58,897 nucleotides of DNA, taken from NCBI GenBank assembly GCA_017398335.1, contig JAFQGK010000054.1, positions 1 through 58,897 of the forward strand. Reading direction: 5' to 3'. A model generated the notes under the pieces. The model was not told the DNA's origin. It saw nothing but the letters and a program-made list of their open reading frames with translations, and made no database searches. A program made the translations under genes and the position numbers. The DNA comes from Bacteroidales bacterium. Lineage in GTDB: Bacteria; Bacteroidota; Bacteroidia; Bacteroidales; UBA932. Shown here piece by piece: positions 50,913-58,897 of the stretch (its first letter is position 1; the number at the start of each line of letters is the position of its first letter).

Positions 50913-53237
50913 ATGAAGAAACTTCTGTTGTTAACCGTTGTCCTGGCTGCAATTACAGGCTGCAACGAAGTAAAGGAAATTACTGTCATACCTTATCCAA
51001 ATGAGGTGCAGTTGAATTCAGGCACATTCAATGCTGCCGGTGCTGATGTCCATTATGCTCAAGGCATAGATGAGGCATCACTCAATCTTATCAAGGCTTT
51101 TGCCGCACAGCTCTCTCTTGTCACTGCAAAGGAAAGCAAGGTCGCCGAGGGCGTTTCTGAGGAAGGATTTGTCTTTGTGCTGAACCCTGAGATAGCAGAA
51201 GAGGCGTATGCTCTTGATGTCACAGGAAAGTGCGTGAAAGTGGAGGCGTCGTCTCTCAGAGGCTTCAATTATGCAATCCAGACCATCAAGCAGATGCTTC
51301 CGGTCGAGGTCTTCGGAAAGGCTCCTGTAAAAGGCGTGAAATGGACCATGCCTTGCGCATCCATCAGCGATGCACCTCGTTTCGGCTATCGCGGACTTCA
51401 TCTCGATGAGGCTCGTCATTTCTTTGGAATGGACGAGGTCAAGAGATACCTTGATATCATGGAGGTACATAAGCTGAATACCCTCCATTGGCATCTTACG
51501 GACGATCAGGGATGGAGAGTCGAGATCATGAAGTATCCTGAACTTACGACCATCGGTTCAAAACGTACCGGTACCTGCGTCAAGAAGGATTTTAACTCTA
51601 CTGACGGCATACCTTACGGTGAAGGCATGTGGTATACTCAGGACCAGATCCGCGAGGTCATCGCCTATGCAGCAGCAAAAGGAATCACGGTCATTCCGGA
51701 GATCGACCTCCCGGGACATATGCTTGCAGCTCTTACCGCTTATCCGGAACTAGGATGTACAGGCGGACCATATGCCGTGTGGACACGCTGGGGCATTTCT
51801 GATGATGTGCTTTGTGCAGGAAACGAGAAGGTGTATGAGTTTCTTGAGAACGTTCTTGGTGAAATCTGCGAACTTTTCCCTTCCGAGTACATCCATATCG
51901 GTGGTGACGAATGCCCGAAGGTGAGATGGGAGAATTGTCCTAAATGCCAGGCCAAGATACGTCAGCTCGGATATAAGGACAAGGACGGACATAAGGCTGA
52001 GCACTTCCTTCAGAGCTACGTGATGGCCCGTATGGAGAAGTTCATCAATTCCAAGGGCAAGAGAATCATCGGATGGGATGAAATCCTTGAGGGTGAAGTG
52101 GCTCCGAATGCTACCATCATGTCGTGGAGAGGTGAGAAGGGAGGTCTGCAGGCAGCCCGCATGGGACATGACGCCATCATGACTCCGAACACATATTTCT
52201 ATATCGACTATTATCAGTCGATGGACACCAAGAACGAGCCTTTCGGAATCGGAGGTTATCTTCCGGTGGAAAGATGCTATTCATATGAACCGTACGTTGA
52301 AGGCATGACAGATGAGGAAAAGGCACATATCCTTGGAGTACAGGCTAATCTATGGACAGAATATATCGCTACGCCTGAGCATCTTGAATATATGCTCCTG
52401 CCGCGTCTTGCCGCCCTTGCTGAAGTGCAGTGGTGCAATGCCGACCGTAAGGATTGGGACCGTTTTTACGATGCTGCAGATGAATTCTGCAAATTGTATG
52501 AGACAATGGAATATAATTATGCTACCCATGTTCTTCAGGTGAAGGGTGAAGTGATCCCTGATCTTGAGAACAAGTGTGCGAAGGTTGTGCTGACATCGCA
52601 GGGAGGTACCCCTATAAGATATACTCTTGACGGTTCGCTCCCGGACAAAGGTTCTGCTCTTTATAAGGATACACTTGTAATCAGTGAAACATGTGTACTG
52701 ACCGCTGTTTCCGAGAGGGAAGGTCTTGAACCTAAGTACTTTGTGAAGGCTTTCGATTTTCATAAGGCATCAGGAAGACCGATCACTATGCTGACCAAGC
52801 CGCACAGTAAATTTGTATTTAATTCCCCATATAATCTTCTGGACGGTGTCAGGGCGGCTGATGTCTACAAGAGCGGAGAATGGGCAGGCTGGCGTACAAG
52901 ACCTTTTGATGTGGTGATCGACATGGAAGGCTCGGATCCATACAGCTCAGTCACCCTGGGAACTCTGATTGTAAAGGCCTCGTATATGTTCAATCCGATG
53001 GAGATGACAGTGATGACATCGGAAGACGGTAAGGAATATGTTGAGGTCGCACATGAAAAATATGAACCTTTAGCTCAGGGGACTGAGGACGGAATACTTG
53101 ATGTGACAATAAGCTTCCCTCAAACTTCTGCCCGTTATCTCAAGATTACAGCAAAGGCTCTTGACAAGCTTCCTGACTGGCATTTCGCTCCAGAGAGATC
53201 GGGAGAGCTTCTTATAGATGAGGTTATGGTAAGATAA
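50913..53237 (+). CDS. beta-N-acetylhexosaminidase (GH20), lipoprotein
   Basis: The 774-residue protein has a lipobox at about Cys17 (AITGC), an N-terminal GH20b domain, and the GH20 barrel: HLDEARHFFGMDEVKRYLDI, HWHLTDDQGWRVEI, IPEIDLPGHMLAALTAYPEL and IHIGGDECPK with the catalytic Asp-Glu pair. A C-terminal chitobiase/galactose-binding-like part follows (LTSQGGTPIRYTLDGSLPD, then a discoidin-like end). It removes terminal GlcNAc or GalNAc from glycans at the surface and would work with the sialidase. Confidence 0.9.
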   Translation: MKKLLLLTVVLAAITGCNEVKEITVIPYPNEVQLNSGTFNAAGADVHYAQGIDEASLNLIKAFAAQLSLVTAKESKVAEGVSEEGFVFVLNPEIAEEAYALDVTGKCVKVEASSLRGFNYAIQTIKQMLPVEVFGKAPVKGVKWTMPCASISDAPRFGYRGLHLDEARHFFGMDEVKRYLDIMEVHKLNTLHWHLTDDQGWRVEIMKYPELTTIGSKRTGTCVKKDFNSTDGIPYGEGMWYTQDQIREVIAYAAAKGITVIPEIDLPGHMLAALTAYPELGCTGGPYAVWTRWGISDDVLCAGNEKVYEFLENVLGEICELFPSEYIHIGGDECPKVRWENCPKCQAKIRQLGYKDKDGHKAEHFLQSYVMARMEKFINSKGKRIIGWDEILEGEVAPNATIMSWRGEKGGLQAARMGHDAIMTPNTYFYIDYYQSMDTKNEPFGIGGYLPVERCYSYEPYVEGMTDEEKAHILGVQANLWTEYIATPEHLEYMLLPRLAALAEVQWCNADRKDWDRFYDAADEFCKLYETMEYNYATHVLQVKGEVIPDLENKCAKVVLTSQGGTPIRYTLDGSLPDKGSALYKDTLVISETCVLTAVSEREGLEPKYFVKAFDFHKASGRPITMLTKPHSKFVFNSPYNLLDGVRAADVYKSGEWAGWRTRPFDVVIDMEGSDPYSSVTLGTLIVKASYMFNPMEMTVMTSEDGKEYVEVAHEKYEPLAQGTEDGILDVTISFPQTSARYLKITAKALDKLPDWHFAPERSGELLIDEVMVR

Positions 53238-53276
53238 TTTCTTCCGAATAATCTTGTTGTTTTAATCTAAAAACAA

Positions 53277-53312
53277 TAAATTTGCAGGCTTGCGTTTATG
53301 TACGCAAGCCTG
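53277..53312 (+). promoter_or_regulatory. promoter box and adjoining hairpin before corA
   Basis: TAAATTTG (53277-53284) has TTG 17 bases upstream (53257-53259). It is followed directly by a 10-bp hairpin: CAGGCTTGCG (53285-53294) and CGCAAGCCTG (53303-53312), then TTTCG. The hairpin would be at the very 5' end of the corA mRNA, or it may terminate the upstream gene. Confidence 0.55.
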
Positions 53313-53355
53313 TTTCGTAACTATAAGTCGAACCTTTTAAAGCGGGAGGTAGAGT

Positions 53356-54309
53356 ATGATCGAGATCTTCTACAAGAAAGACGGACAGATGATGGTTTCC
53401 CAGTCGGAAGCCGATTTCGCTGAAATCTCCTATGATAGCGTTGTTTGGATTGACCTTTTTACACCGTCGGGTGATGAGAAAAGGGCAGTGGAAATGTATC
53501 TCGGAACGACGATTCAGAATCGTGCACAGGCCGAAGAGATTGAGATTTCATCCCGCTTCTCGGAGACAGAGAAGGCTATTTTTGCGAATACAAGCTTCCT
53601 CATTCCTGGTCCGGAGGAATATAATGAAGAGACTGTTTCCTTCATTCTTACGGACAATATCCTTACAACCCTCCGCGAATCTCCTCTCAAGAGTTTCACA
53701 GACCTTCAGAGAAGGATGATGGCTTTCCCGAAGATGTACGAATCCGGACATGTTGCATTCCTCAGTATTCTCGAGCAACGTATCGACCTCGATGCAGATA
53801 TGGTGGAGCTGGTTTCAAAGGAAATCAATCAGTATAACAGGAAGGTCAGCGTCGGTGAAGATATCAGCGAAGAATTCCTCATTGATATCAATATACTTCA
53901 GGAGAATACAATGCTCATCCGTGAGAATATCATCGACAAGCAGAGGGTTATTTCAAGTATCCTGAAGAGTGCTAATTATCCTAAGGAATACCAGCCACGT
54001 CTAAATGTCCTTCTAAAGGATATTTCATCTCTTATAAACCACACTGACTTCGGTTTCGAGAGGCTCGAGTATCTTCAGAATACTGTTCTCGGTATCATTA
54101 ATCTCGACCAGAACAAGATCATGAAGGTGTTCACCCTTGTCTCACTGATGCTTATGCCTCCGACACTCATAGCCAGCTTCTTCGGAATGAATGTTCCTTT
54201 CGGAAAATTCTTCCAGAATTCAGGCTGGGCATGGGTGATAATCGTCGTGATGATGCTTGCATCATTCTATGTCATATTCCGCGTCTTCAAAAGCCGGAAA
54301 ATGTTCTGA
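53356..54309 (+). CDS. corA: CorA-family divalent-cation (Mg) transporter
   Basis: The 317-residue protein has a long cytoplasmic N-terminal part and two C-terminal TM helices, the first ending in the pore motif FFGMNVPFG (GMN). The second helix (WAWVIIVVMMLASFYVIF) ends in a basic tail (FKSRKMF). It forms a pentameric Mg channel. The PHP gene starts 18 bases after it. Confidence 0.9.
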   Translation: MIEIFYKKDGQMMVSQSEADFAEISYDSVVWIDLFTPSGDEKRAVEMYLGTTIQNRAQAEEIEISSRFSETEKAIFANTSFLIPGPEEYNEETVSFILTDNILTTLRESPLKSFTDLQRRMMAFPKMYESGHVAFLSILEQRIDLDADMVELVSKEINQYNRKVSVGEDISEEFLIDINILQENTMLIRENIIDKQRVISSILKSANYPKEYQPRLNVLLKDISSLINHTDFGFERLEYLQNTVLGIINLDQNKIMKVFTLVSLMLMPPTLIASFFGMNVPFGKFFQNSGWAWVIIVVMMLASFYVIFRVFKSRKMF

Positions 54310-54327
54310 TCACTAACTGATAACAAT

Positions 54328-55479
54328 ATGAAAATAAGATTTTATCTGATGGCAGCCCTTGCCATTTTCTGCGCTCAGTCAATGAGAGCTCAGAACCGTA
54401 TCGTCATTCCTGATACCAAGGATTATCTTGTGCTGACAGGTGACATGCATATGCATACAATATTTTCAGATGCCAATGTGTGGCCGGAGACCCGTGTTGA
54501 GGAGTGCGCAGCGGAAGGTGTCGAGGTTCTCTGTATTACTGACCATATGGAAGACCGCCATAACAGGATGGTTAATCAGGGTCTTTTCCACTGTGACCGC
54601 AACAAGTCTTATGAAATAGCAGCAAAGCGCGGCAAACAGCTTGGTGTCACAGTAATCCATGGTGGCGAGGTGACCCGCAGAATGCCTCCGGGACATTTCA
54701 ATGTGCTTTTCATCGACGATGTAGAGCCTATAGCCAAGGTTGATGATTCACACAAGGATCATCTCGAAGGCGCGCTTGCATCGCTGGCAGAAGCAAGAAA
54801 GCAGGGTTCCTTCAATGTATGGAACCATCCTCATTGGGCTGCCCAGGCTCCAAATGAGGTGAAGTGGTTCAAGGAGCACACCAAGATCTACAAGGAAGGA
54901 CTTCTTGATGCTGTCGAGGTGTATAACAGCTGTGACGGTTTCTCAATGGAAGCATTCCAGTGGTGTATTGACAAGAATCTGACCCTGATCTGCGGAACAG
55001 ACTCGCACAAGCCAATGTTCATGGAACTTAATACCAATGCCGGCGAACTTCGTCCTGTAACCCTGATTTTCGCTAAGGAAAACACAGTCGAGGGTGTGCA
55101 GGAGGCATTGGAAGCAAGACGTACAGCTATCTTTGCTGACGGAAAGGTCTATGGTAATGCAGAGCTTCTCAAGATGCTGGTTGACAGCTGTCTTGAAGTC
55201 GTAAGCGTAAAGCAGAGCGGCAATTCGACCAAGGTAACTGTAAGGAACAACAGCTCTATTCCGATGATCCTTGTAAAGGGTGAAGGCGGAGAGCAGGCGG
55301 CCTACACAAGATATAATATCATCGAGCCGTTCGAGACTTACACTTACGGATGCACCGGACTTGAATACAAGACCCCGGTGGCGGTGGATTCGTTTGTTCT
55401 TTCGTTTGACTTCGAAAACTTCTATACGGCTCCTGGACAGCATTTTAATTATAAGATAAATGTGACCAAGCCAGAGTAA
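54328..55479 (+). CDS. secreted PHP-domain phosphoesterase
   Basis: The 383-residue protein has a signal peptide (ending MRAQ), then DMHMHTIFSDANVWP, ITDHMEDR, HGGEVTRRMPPGHFNVLF, VWNHPHW and CGTDSHKPM, which are the PHP metal ligands in order. The C-terminal ~100 residues form a beta domain. It is a periplasmic metal-dependent phosphoesterase of unknown substrate. It probably shares a transcript with corA. Confidence 0.8.
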   Translation: MKIRFYLMAALAIFCAQSMRAQNRIVIPDTKDYLVLTGDMHMHTIFSDANVWPETRVEECAAEGVEVLCITDHMEDRHNRMVNQGLFHCDRNKSYEIAAKRGKQLGVTVIHGGEVTRRMPPGHFNVLFIDDVEPIAKVDDSHKDHLEGALASLAEARKQGSFNVWNHPHWAAQAPNEVKWFKEHTKIYKEGLLDAVEVYNSCDGFSMEAFQWCIDKNLTLICGTDSHKPMFMELNTNAGELRPVTLIFAKENTVEGVQEALEARRTAIFADGKVYGNAELLKMLVDSCLEVVSVKQSGNSTKVTVRNNSSIPMILVKGEGGEQAAYTRYNIIEPFETYTYGCTGLEYKTPVAVDSFVLSFDFENFYTAPGQHFNYKINVTKPE

Positions 55480-55505
55480 TATAAGCTGTTGATATATAAT
55501 GATAT

Positions 55506-55536
55506 ACGGCCCGTGCTGAAAGCATGGGCCGTTTTC
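55506..55536 (+). terminator. terminator after the PHP gene
   Basis: ACGGCCCGTGCT (from 55506) pairs with AGCATGGGCCGT (to 55532), followed by TTTTC. Confidence 0.8.
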
Positions 55537-55612
55537 TTTTTGTCCTATAGGATAGGGAATGGCGCGCAGTTTGCCATATTCTGTTTTGAATGATTAAAAA
55601 TTATTAGTGGTT

Positions 55613-56242
55613 ATGAAACGAATATTGACAACCTTAATGGTACTGGCTGCAGGGCTTATAATGATGGCCCCTGCCATAAATGCGCAAACCGATAACGGCA
55701 ATGCGCGTGCCGCTCAGCGGCAGAAGAATATGGAGGCTTGGAAAGAAGATATGGCAAAGTTCAAAGAGAAGATTCATGAAGATCATCAGCTCAATGAACT
55801 CGCTGACTCCATCGCATCGATTCAGGCCATTGCTGCAATCCGTAACAAGGATTTTGTCCTTGAAGCCGATAATGTTACATTCCGTAATGGCAGCACTGTG
55901 CTTGTAAACTCTACAACTAACTTCATTTCTGTAAAAGGCAACAGGGCCGTGGTCCAGATTTCCCCAAGCAATTATGCTTCAGGACCTAACGGTGTCGGAG
56001 GTGTGACAGTTCAGGGTCAGATTTCAGGCTATCAGATCCAGACAGACAAGAAAGGACGCGTATATCTTTCCTTTAATGTCAATGGCATCGGAATCAGTGC
56101 GCAGATCGAGCTCTCGATAGTGCCGGGTTCAAGTCAGGCTCAGGCTACAGTCTACCCGAATTTCAATTCCAACACAGTCTGGCTAGATGGAACCGTTGTG
56201 CCTTATGAAAACTCAAACGTATTCGAAGGAAGCTCTTTATAA
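55613..56242 (+). CDS. secreted DUF4251 protein
   Basis: From the ATG at 55613 the protein has 209 residues, a signal peptide (ending INAQ), a charged helix and a DUF4251 body (VLEADNVTFRNGSTVLVNSTTNFISVKGNRAVVQI, split as NSTTNFISVKGNRAVV). Its product is periplasmic or outer-membrane associated with unknown role. The start site TTAGTGGTTATGAAACG is identical to that of the OmpA-family gene. It leads the three-gene group 55613-57563. Confidence 0.75.
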   Translation: MKRILTTLMVLAAGLIMMAPAINAQTDNGNARAAQRQKNMEAWKEDMAKFKEKIHEDHQLNELADSIASIQAIAAIRNKDFVLEADNVTFRNGSTVLVNSTTNFISVKGNRAVVQISPSNYASGPNGVGGVTVQGQISGYQIQTDKKGRVYLSFNVNGIGISAQIELSIVPGSSQAQATVYPNFNSNTVWLDGTVVPYENSNVFEGSSL

Positions 56243-56264
56243 ACGGATTTAATAATATTTAGGT

Positions 56265-56918
56265 ATGAAAAAGATTAGTATATTTCTGGTTTCAGCAATG
56301 ACACTTTTTGCAGTGGCATCATGCCACAAGGAACCATCGCCACAAGATAGAGATAATGAATATCTCGTCTATACGGCACCATCCAAGGATGTGGATTTTT
56401 CTAAGTTCAAGACATTCGATATTGCAGACAGCGTTCTGGTCATCGGTCAGTCCGACAAGCCATATTACTCTAAGTCGAACAATGCTCTTGCTCTGATCCA
56501 GCAGTACAGGGTGAATATGGAGAAGAGAGGATATATCTATACTCCGTCCAATCCGGCTGCAGAACTTGGCGTACAGCTTACATATGTCGAGAAGACTGAA
56601 AGATTCGTCCGCTATTACTCTGATCCTTACTGGTGGCTTGATTATCCAGGTTATTGGCCATCTAACTACTGGGGTAACTGGACAGGCTGGTACTATCCGT
56701 ATCCAGTATCGTACACTTACACAACAAATGCTCTGATTACTGACATTGTCGACCTTACGCCAGCAGCTTCAGACGATGATTCAAAGCCTCTTACAATTGT
56801 ATGGTCAGCATATATCGGAGGCCCGGCAAGCTCAAGCATCTCGCTTGATGTCAAGAGGATGCAGGAGTCCATCGATCAGGCATTCGCGCAGTCGCAGTAT
56901 CTTAAAAGAGCCGAGTAA
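56265..56918 (+). CDS. DUF4136 lipoprotein
   Basis: The 217-residue protein has a lipobox at about Cys20 (AVASCHK), then VDFSKFKTFDIAD and ITDIVDLTP, and IVWSAYIGGPAS, typical of DUF4136. A Trp/Tyr-rich segment (YWWLDYPGYWPSNYWGNW) lies in the middle. It is probably outer-membrane anchored; its role is unknown. It is 22 bases after the DUF4251 gene. Confidence 0.8.
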   Translation: MKKISIFLVSAMTLFAVASCHKEPSPQDRDNEYLVYTAPSKDVDFSKFKTFDIADSVLVIGQSDKPYYSKSNNALALIQQYRVNMEKRGYIYTPSNPAAELGVQLTYVEKTERFVRYYSDPYWWLDYPGYWPSNYWGNWTGWYYPYPVSYTYTTNALITDIVDLTPAASDDDSKPLTIVWSAYIGGPASSSISLDVKRMQESIDQAFAQSQYLKRAE

Positions 56919-56951
56919 CCGGATTCTTGAAACAATTAAAAGTGAATTAAT

Positions 56952-57563
56952 ATGAAACAGTTTATATATATATTGGCGGCCTGCACAGCAATGATCTTCG
57001 CTGCAGGAGAAGCCAATGCTCAGATGAGCAAGAGGTATTATGTCAACGGTGGCTGGCAGTTCAATGGCACACTTGCCAATGAGGTCGCGCAGAGTGCACA
57101 GGGATATGGTGCCTACATTGAAGGAGGATATTTCGTTACGCCTATGCTAGCAGTCGGAGGATTTGCCAGCTTCGGTACAAATGACGAATATCATGGTAAG
57201 CAGACTTACTATTTTGAAGATAAATCGGCTCTGACTACCGATATCGACAGGTCACTTTATCAGGTGCCTTTCGGTGCAACCCTCAGATGCCGTTTTCTTA
57301 GGACCCAGTTCCAACCGTACATTGAGGCCAAAGTCGGTACTGAATACTCCAGCCAGAGTACATATATGTCAACATTCGTCAGCAGACACGATAATTGGGG
57401 CTTCTATGTTTCTCCTGAAGTCGGTTTCAACTGGTTCCCGTTCCAAAGGACAGATTTCGGTTTCCAGATGGCGGCATACTATAGCTATGCCACCAACAGG
57501 AATAAGGCATACGGAATGGACGGAATCAATAATCTTGGTTTCAAGTTAGGTATCGCCTTCTGA
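56952..57563 (+). CDS. outer-membrane beta-barrel protein
   Basis: The 203-residue protein has a signal peptide (ending ANAQ) and eight strand-like segments (YYVNGGWQF, YGAYIEGGYFV, FQPYIEAKVGTEY, WGFYVSPEVGFNWFPF, LGFKLGIAF), ending in the Phe needed by the BAM complex. It is of the small OmpW/OmpX-like group. It is co-transcribed with the two genes before it. Confidence 0.75.
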   Translation: MKQFIYILAACTAMIFAAGEANAQMSKRYYVNGGWQFNGTLANEVAQSAQGYGAYIEGGYFVTPMLAVGGFASFGTNDEYHGKQTYYFEDKSALTTDIDRSLYQVPFGATLRCRFLRTQFQPYIEAKVGTEYSSQSTYMSTFVSRHDNWGFYVSPEVGFNWFPFQRTDFGFQMAAYYSYATNRNKAYGMDGINNLGFKLGIAF

Positions 57564-57593
57564 TAAGTCCCATACAGGGTTCTTCTGAATCCG

Positions 57594-57676
57594 GCCTTTA
57601 CATCCGGTCTGACATTCGTCGGCGCTCATGTTCCCATTAGCAGTCAGGGGGAAAGAGCTGGATGTAAAGGCTTTTT
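57594..57676 (+). terminator. long hairpin terminator after the barrel gene
   Basis: GCCTTTACATCC (57594-57605) pairs perfectly with GGATGTAAAGGC (57660-57671), then TTTTTC. The 54-base loop has a second stem CTGAC/GTCAG. It may also be a small RNA end. Confidence 0.65.
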
Positions 57677-57696
57677 CTGAAAAAAGTTGATAAATG

Positions 57697-57728
57697 TTTT
57701 GCACCTTAAGAAAAAAAATGTACCTTTG
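57697..57728 (+). promoter_or_regulatory. promoter of the tRNA-Lys operon
   Basis: TTTTG (57697-57701) and TACCTTTG (57721-57728) are 19 bases apart, a canonical Bacteroidota promoter. The first tRNA starts at 57781. Confidence 0.85.
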
Positions 57729-57780
57729 CAATCCCAATTCGAGAAAGGCTCAAGTGAGACCCGAGCTGGGACCACGGATT

Positions 57781-57853
57781 GATTCGTTAGCTCAGTAGGT
57801 AGAGCACAACACTTTTAATGTTGGGGTCTTGGGTTCGAGCCCCAAACGAATCA
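57781..57853 (+). tRNA. tRNA-Lys (anticodon UUU)
   Basis: Acceptor GATTCGT/ACGAATC, D stem GCTC/GAGC, anticodon stem CAACA/TGTTG with loop CTTTTAA (anticodon TTT), and T arm TTGGG-TTCGAGC-CCCAA all pair. The discriminator is A and CCA is not encoded. Confidence 0.98.
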
Positions 57854-57875
57854 CAAGACAAGTTCTTTTAATATT

Positions 57876-57948
57876 GCTTCCCTAGCTCAGTTGGTAGAGC
57901 ACGACACTCTTAATGTTGGGGTCCAGGGTTCGAGCCCCTGGGGGAGCA
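57876..57948 (+). tRNA. tRNA-Lys (anticodon CUU), copy 1
   Basis: Acceptor GCTTCCC/GGGGAGC (one G-T pair), anticodon stem CGACA/TGTTG with loop CTCTTAA (anticodon CTT), and T arm CAGGG-TTCGAGC-CCCTG. The discriminator is A, followed by CAA, so CCA is not encoded. Confidence 0.98.
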
Positions 57949-57983
57949 CAAAGGCGCAAGCCCCAAAATACATACGAAGCAAT

Positions 57984-58056
57984 GCTTCCCTAGCTCAGTT
58001 GGTAGAGCACGACACTCTTAATGTTGGGGTCCAGGGTTCGAGCCCCTGGGGGAGCA
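57984..58056 (+). tRNA. tRNA-Lys (anticodon CUU), copy 2
   Basis: The 73 bases are identical to the copy at 57876-57948. Here the discriminator A is followed by CCA (58057-58059), unlike in the two other copies. This gene is the one nearest to the integrase and so the likely integration target. Confidence 0.98.
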
Positions 58057-58091
58057 CCAGGACAGTTTGATAGAGTCCAATAAAGTATGGC

Positions 58092-58125
58092 AAATCGGTC
58101 TTTGAGATAACTCAGAGGCCGATTT
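58092..58125 (+). terminator. terminator of the tRNA-Lys operon
   Basis: AAATCGG (58092-58098) pairs with CCGATTT (58119-58125); the inner TGAG/CTCA extends the stem. A T-rich stretch (AGTCTTTTA) follows. Confidence 0.65.
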
Positions 58126-58168
58126 AGTCTTTTAGGGTACGATAGAGTTTGAAAGTTGATTTTGGCAA

Positions 58169-58492
58169 AAGTGTTTGCTTTTCTGTTTGTCGAACTGTTT
58201 GCTGTTTATTTATGGACGTACTTGAAGCCATAAATACCGGTAAAATTTTGACAATTGAAAATGCTGTTAGAACTTTGTTAGCATAACGCTTAAAATAAGC
58301 AAACAGTTTGACAAACACTTTGGGGCAAAACAACAAACAGTTGACTGCAAAAAAGCAAACAGTTGGTTAAGAAAAACAGCAAACAATTACCCCTGTTTTG
58401 CCGATGTTTTTAGAACGAAATTGGTCGTTTGGGAAAAAGCAAACAGTTTAACCCCAAAACAACAAACAGTTGTTCAAAAAAAACAAACAGTT
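58169..58492. repeat. array of CAAACAGTT repeats before the integrase
   Basis: Exact CAAACAGTT copies start at 58300, 58334, 58356, 58440, 58463 and 58484, with variants CAAACACTT at 58312 and CAAACAATT at 58380. Inverted copies are AACTGTTTG (58193-58201), AAGTGTTTG (58169) and TTCTGTTTG (58181). Neighbours are often 21-24 bases apart, two helical turns. The last copy touches the ATG at 58493. These fit arm-type integrase sites. Confidence 0.8.
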
Positions 58493-58897
58493 ATGGCAGT
58501 ACAATTCTATCTCTTTCCGAGGGGCTTGAAATCCGGCGAAAAGCCCATCACGATGTCTGCACACATCGCCAACACCCGTATCCAGACCACCATCGGCATC
58601 TCCGTCAATCCAGATTACTGGCTCGACGCCAAACAGAAAGTAAAGAAAGGAACCGTCAATGCCAAAGGATTGAAATTCAGTGAAATAAATGAGAAACTGG
58701 ATGCAATCTCAAAAGCCTTCAGCACCTTCGAGACTAAGAATAACGGAGCTCCTACGAATAAACAGGTTTTGAAGGACCTTCTTCACGATGCCCTCTATGG
58801 CGACACCGGCAAGCCAAAGAAGGAACAGCACGACTTCTACGAGACTTTTGACAAGATCGTAGCCACAGCAAGAGTGGAACGCCAGTGGTCAGACAGC
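58493..58897 (+). CDS. tyrosine-type integrase, N-terminal part (partial)
   Basis: The frame starts with ATG at 58493 and is open to the window end (135 codons). The N terminus VQFYLFPRGLKSGEKPITMS is followed by TIGISVNPDYWLDAKQKVKKG, the arm-DNA-binding (AP2-like) domain of Bacteroidales integrases, and by the start of the SAM-like core-binding domain (FYETFDKIVATARVERQWS). The catalytic half lies beyond the window. Position next to tRNA-Lys suggests that the element integrated there. Confidence 0.85.
   Translation, partial: MAVQFYLFPRGLKSGEKPITMSAHIANTRIQTTIGISVNPDYWLDAKQKVKKGTVNAKGLKFSEINEKLDAISKAFSTFETKNNGAPTNKQVLKDLLHDALYGDTGKPKKEQHDFYETFDKIVATARVERQWSDS

Larger units (their letters stand above)
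58057..58492. other. left end of an integrated element: terminator, inverted repeat and arm-site array
   Basis: No gene is seen in these 436 bases. After the tRNA come a hairpin (58092-58125), a 9-bp inverted repeat TATTTATGG/CCATAAATA (58207-58215, 58228-58236) and an array of CAAACAGTT sites leading to the integrase start. The change in composition, with long A runs, marks the junction with foreign DNA. Confidence 0.75.

Noticed and set aside
58429-58683. Open frame of 84 codons before the integrase
   Set aside because: It runs through the CAAACAGTT repeats in a different frame and overlaps the integrase start, which has clear homology-type motifs.

Overview
The window looks like chromosomal DNA of a Bacteroidales bacterium (phylum Bacteroidota). 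Many upstream regions carry the Bacteroidota sigma-70 promoter form (-7 box TAnnTTTG, sometimes with TTG/TTTG about 17-19 bases upstream). There are many lipoproteins and small outer-membrane barrels, a TonB-dependent receptor, an anaerobic sulfatase-maturase, a clostripain-like C11 peptidase, DPP III, and an arginine operon of the type that uses N-succinylornithine. I cannot fix the family or genus from the sequence alone.

Layout. 1-8.3 kb is an accessory region. It holds the tail of an unknown gene, a two-gene unit on the minus strand (SUFU-domain membrane protein and a DUF4299/DUF695-like protein, both immunity-like), an orphan lipoprotein, a small immunity-like protein, a 46-codon ORF carrying an HEIGH zinc-protease motif, and a TonB-dependent receptor. 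It is bracketed and interspersed with two families of palindromic intergenic repeats. 8.3-28.5 kb is mostly core genes and envelope or secreted proteins: acetyltransferase, LMW tyrosine phosphatase, DNPH1-like hydrolase, an outer-membrane barrel, a secreted toroid-fold protein, a lipoprotein phosphoesterase, Bcp, an OmpA protein, PurT, a HAD phosphatase, an acyl-CoA synthetase, HtpG, FolE, then a secreted FAD oxidoreductase / small membrane protein / sialidase cluster.

28.5-39.6 kb is a long minus-strand arginine operon: GNAT acyltransferase, argG, argC, argD, argF', argB, argE, an SGNH lipoprotein, argH and the sulfatase maturase. The carbamoyltransferase carries proline at the position that distinguishes N-succinyl- from N-acetyl-ornithine enzymes. 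argC carries an in-frame 54-bp palindromic insert that has a structural twin 13 kb away downstream of htpG.

39.9-57.6 kb holds housekeeping and envelope genes: a ribbon-helix-helix-like small protein, zinc peptidase, alanine racemase, a VOC/SDR/DJ-1/C11-peptidase group, DPP III, XerD-FKBP-PnuC-RecR, beta-hexosaminidase, CorA, a PHP phosphoesterase, and DUF4251, DUF4136 and barrel proteins. 57.7-58.1 kb is a three-gene tRNA-Lys operon with a clear promoter. Immediately after the last tRNA-Lys comes the left edge of an integrated mobile element: an array of phased CAAACAGTT repeats, both orientations present, running up to the start codon of a tyrosine integrase that leaves the window.

How the parts work together. 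Sialidase, beta-hexosaminidase, the sulfatase maturase, the toroid-fold protein and the secreted oxidoreductase suggest growth on host-type glycans. The repeats and the integrase junction mark the two flexible ends of an otherwise stable chromosome segment.
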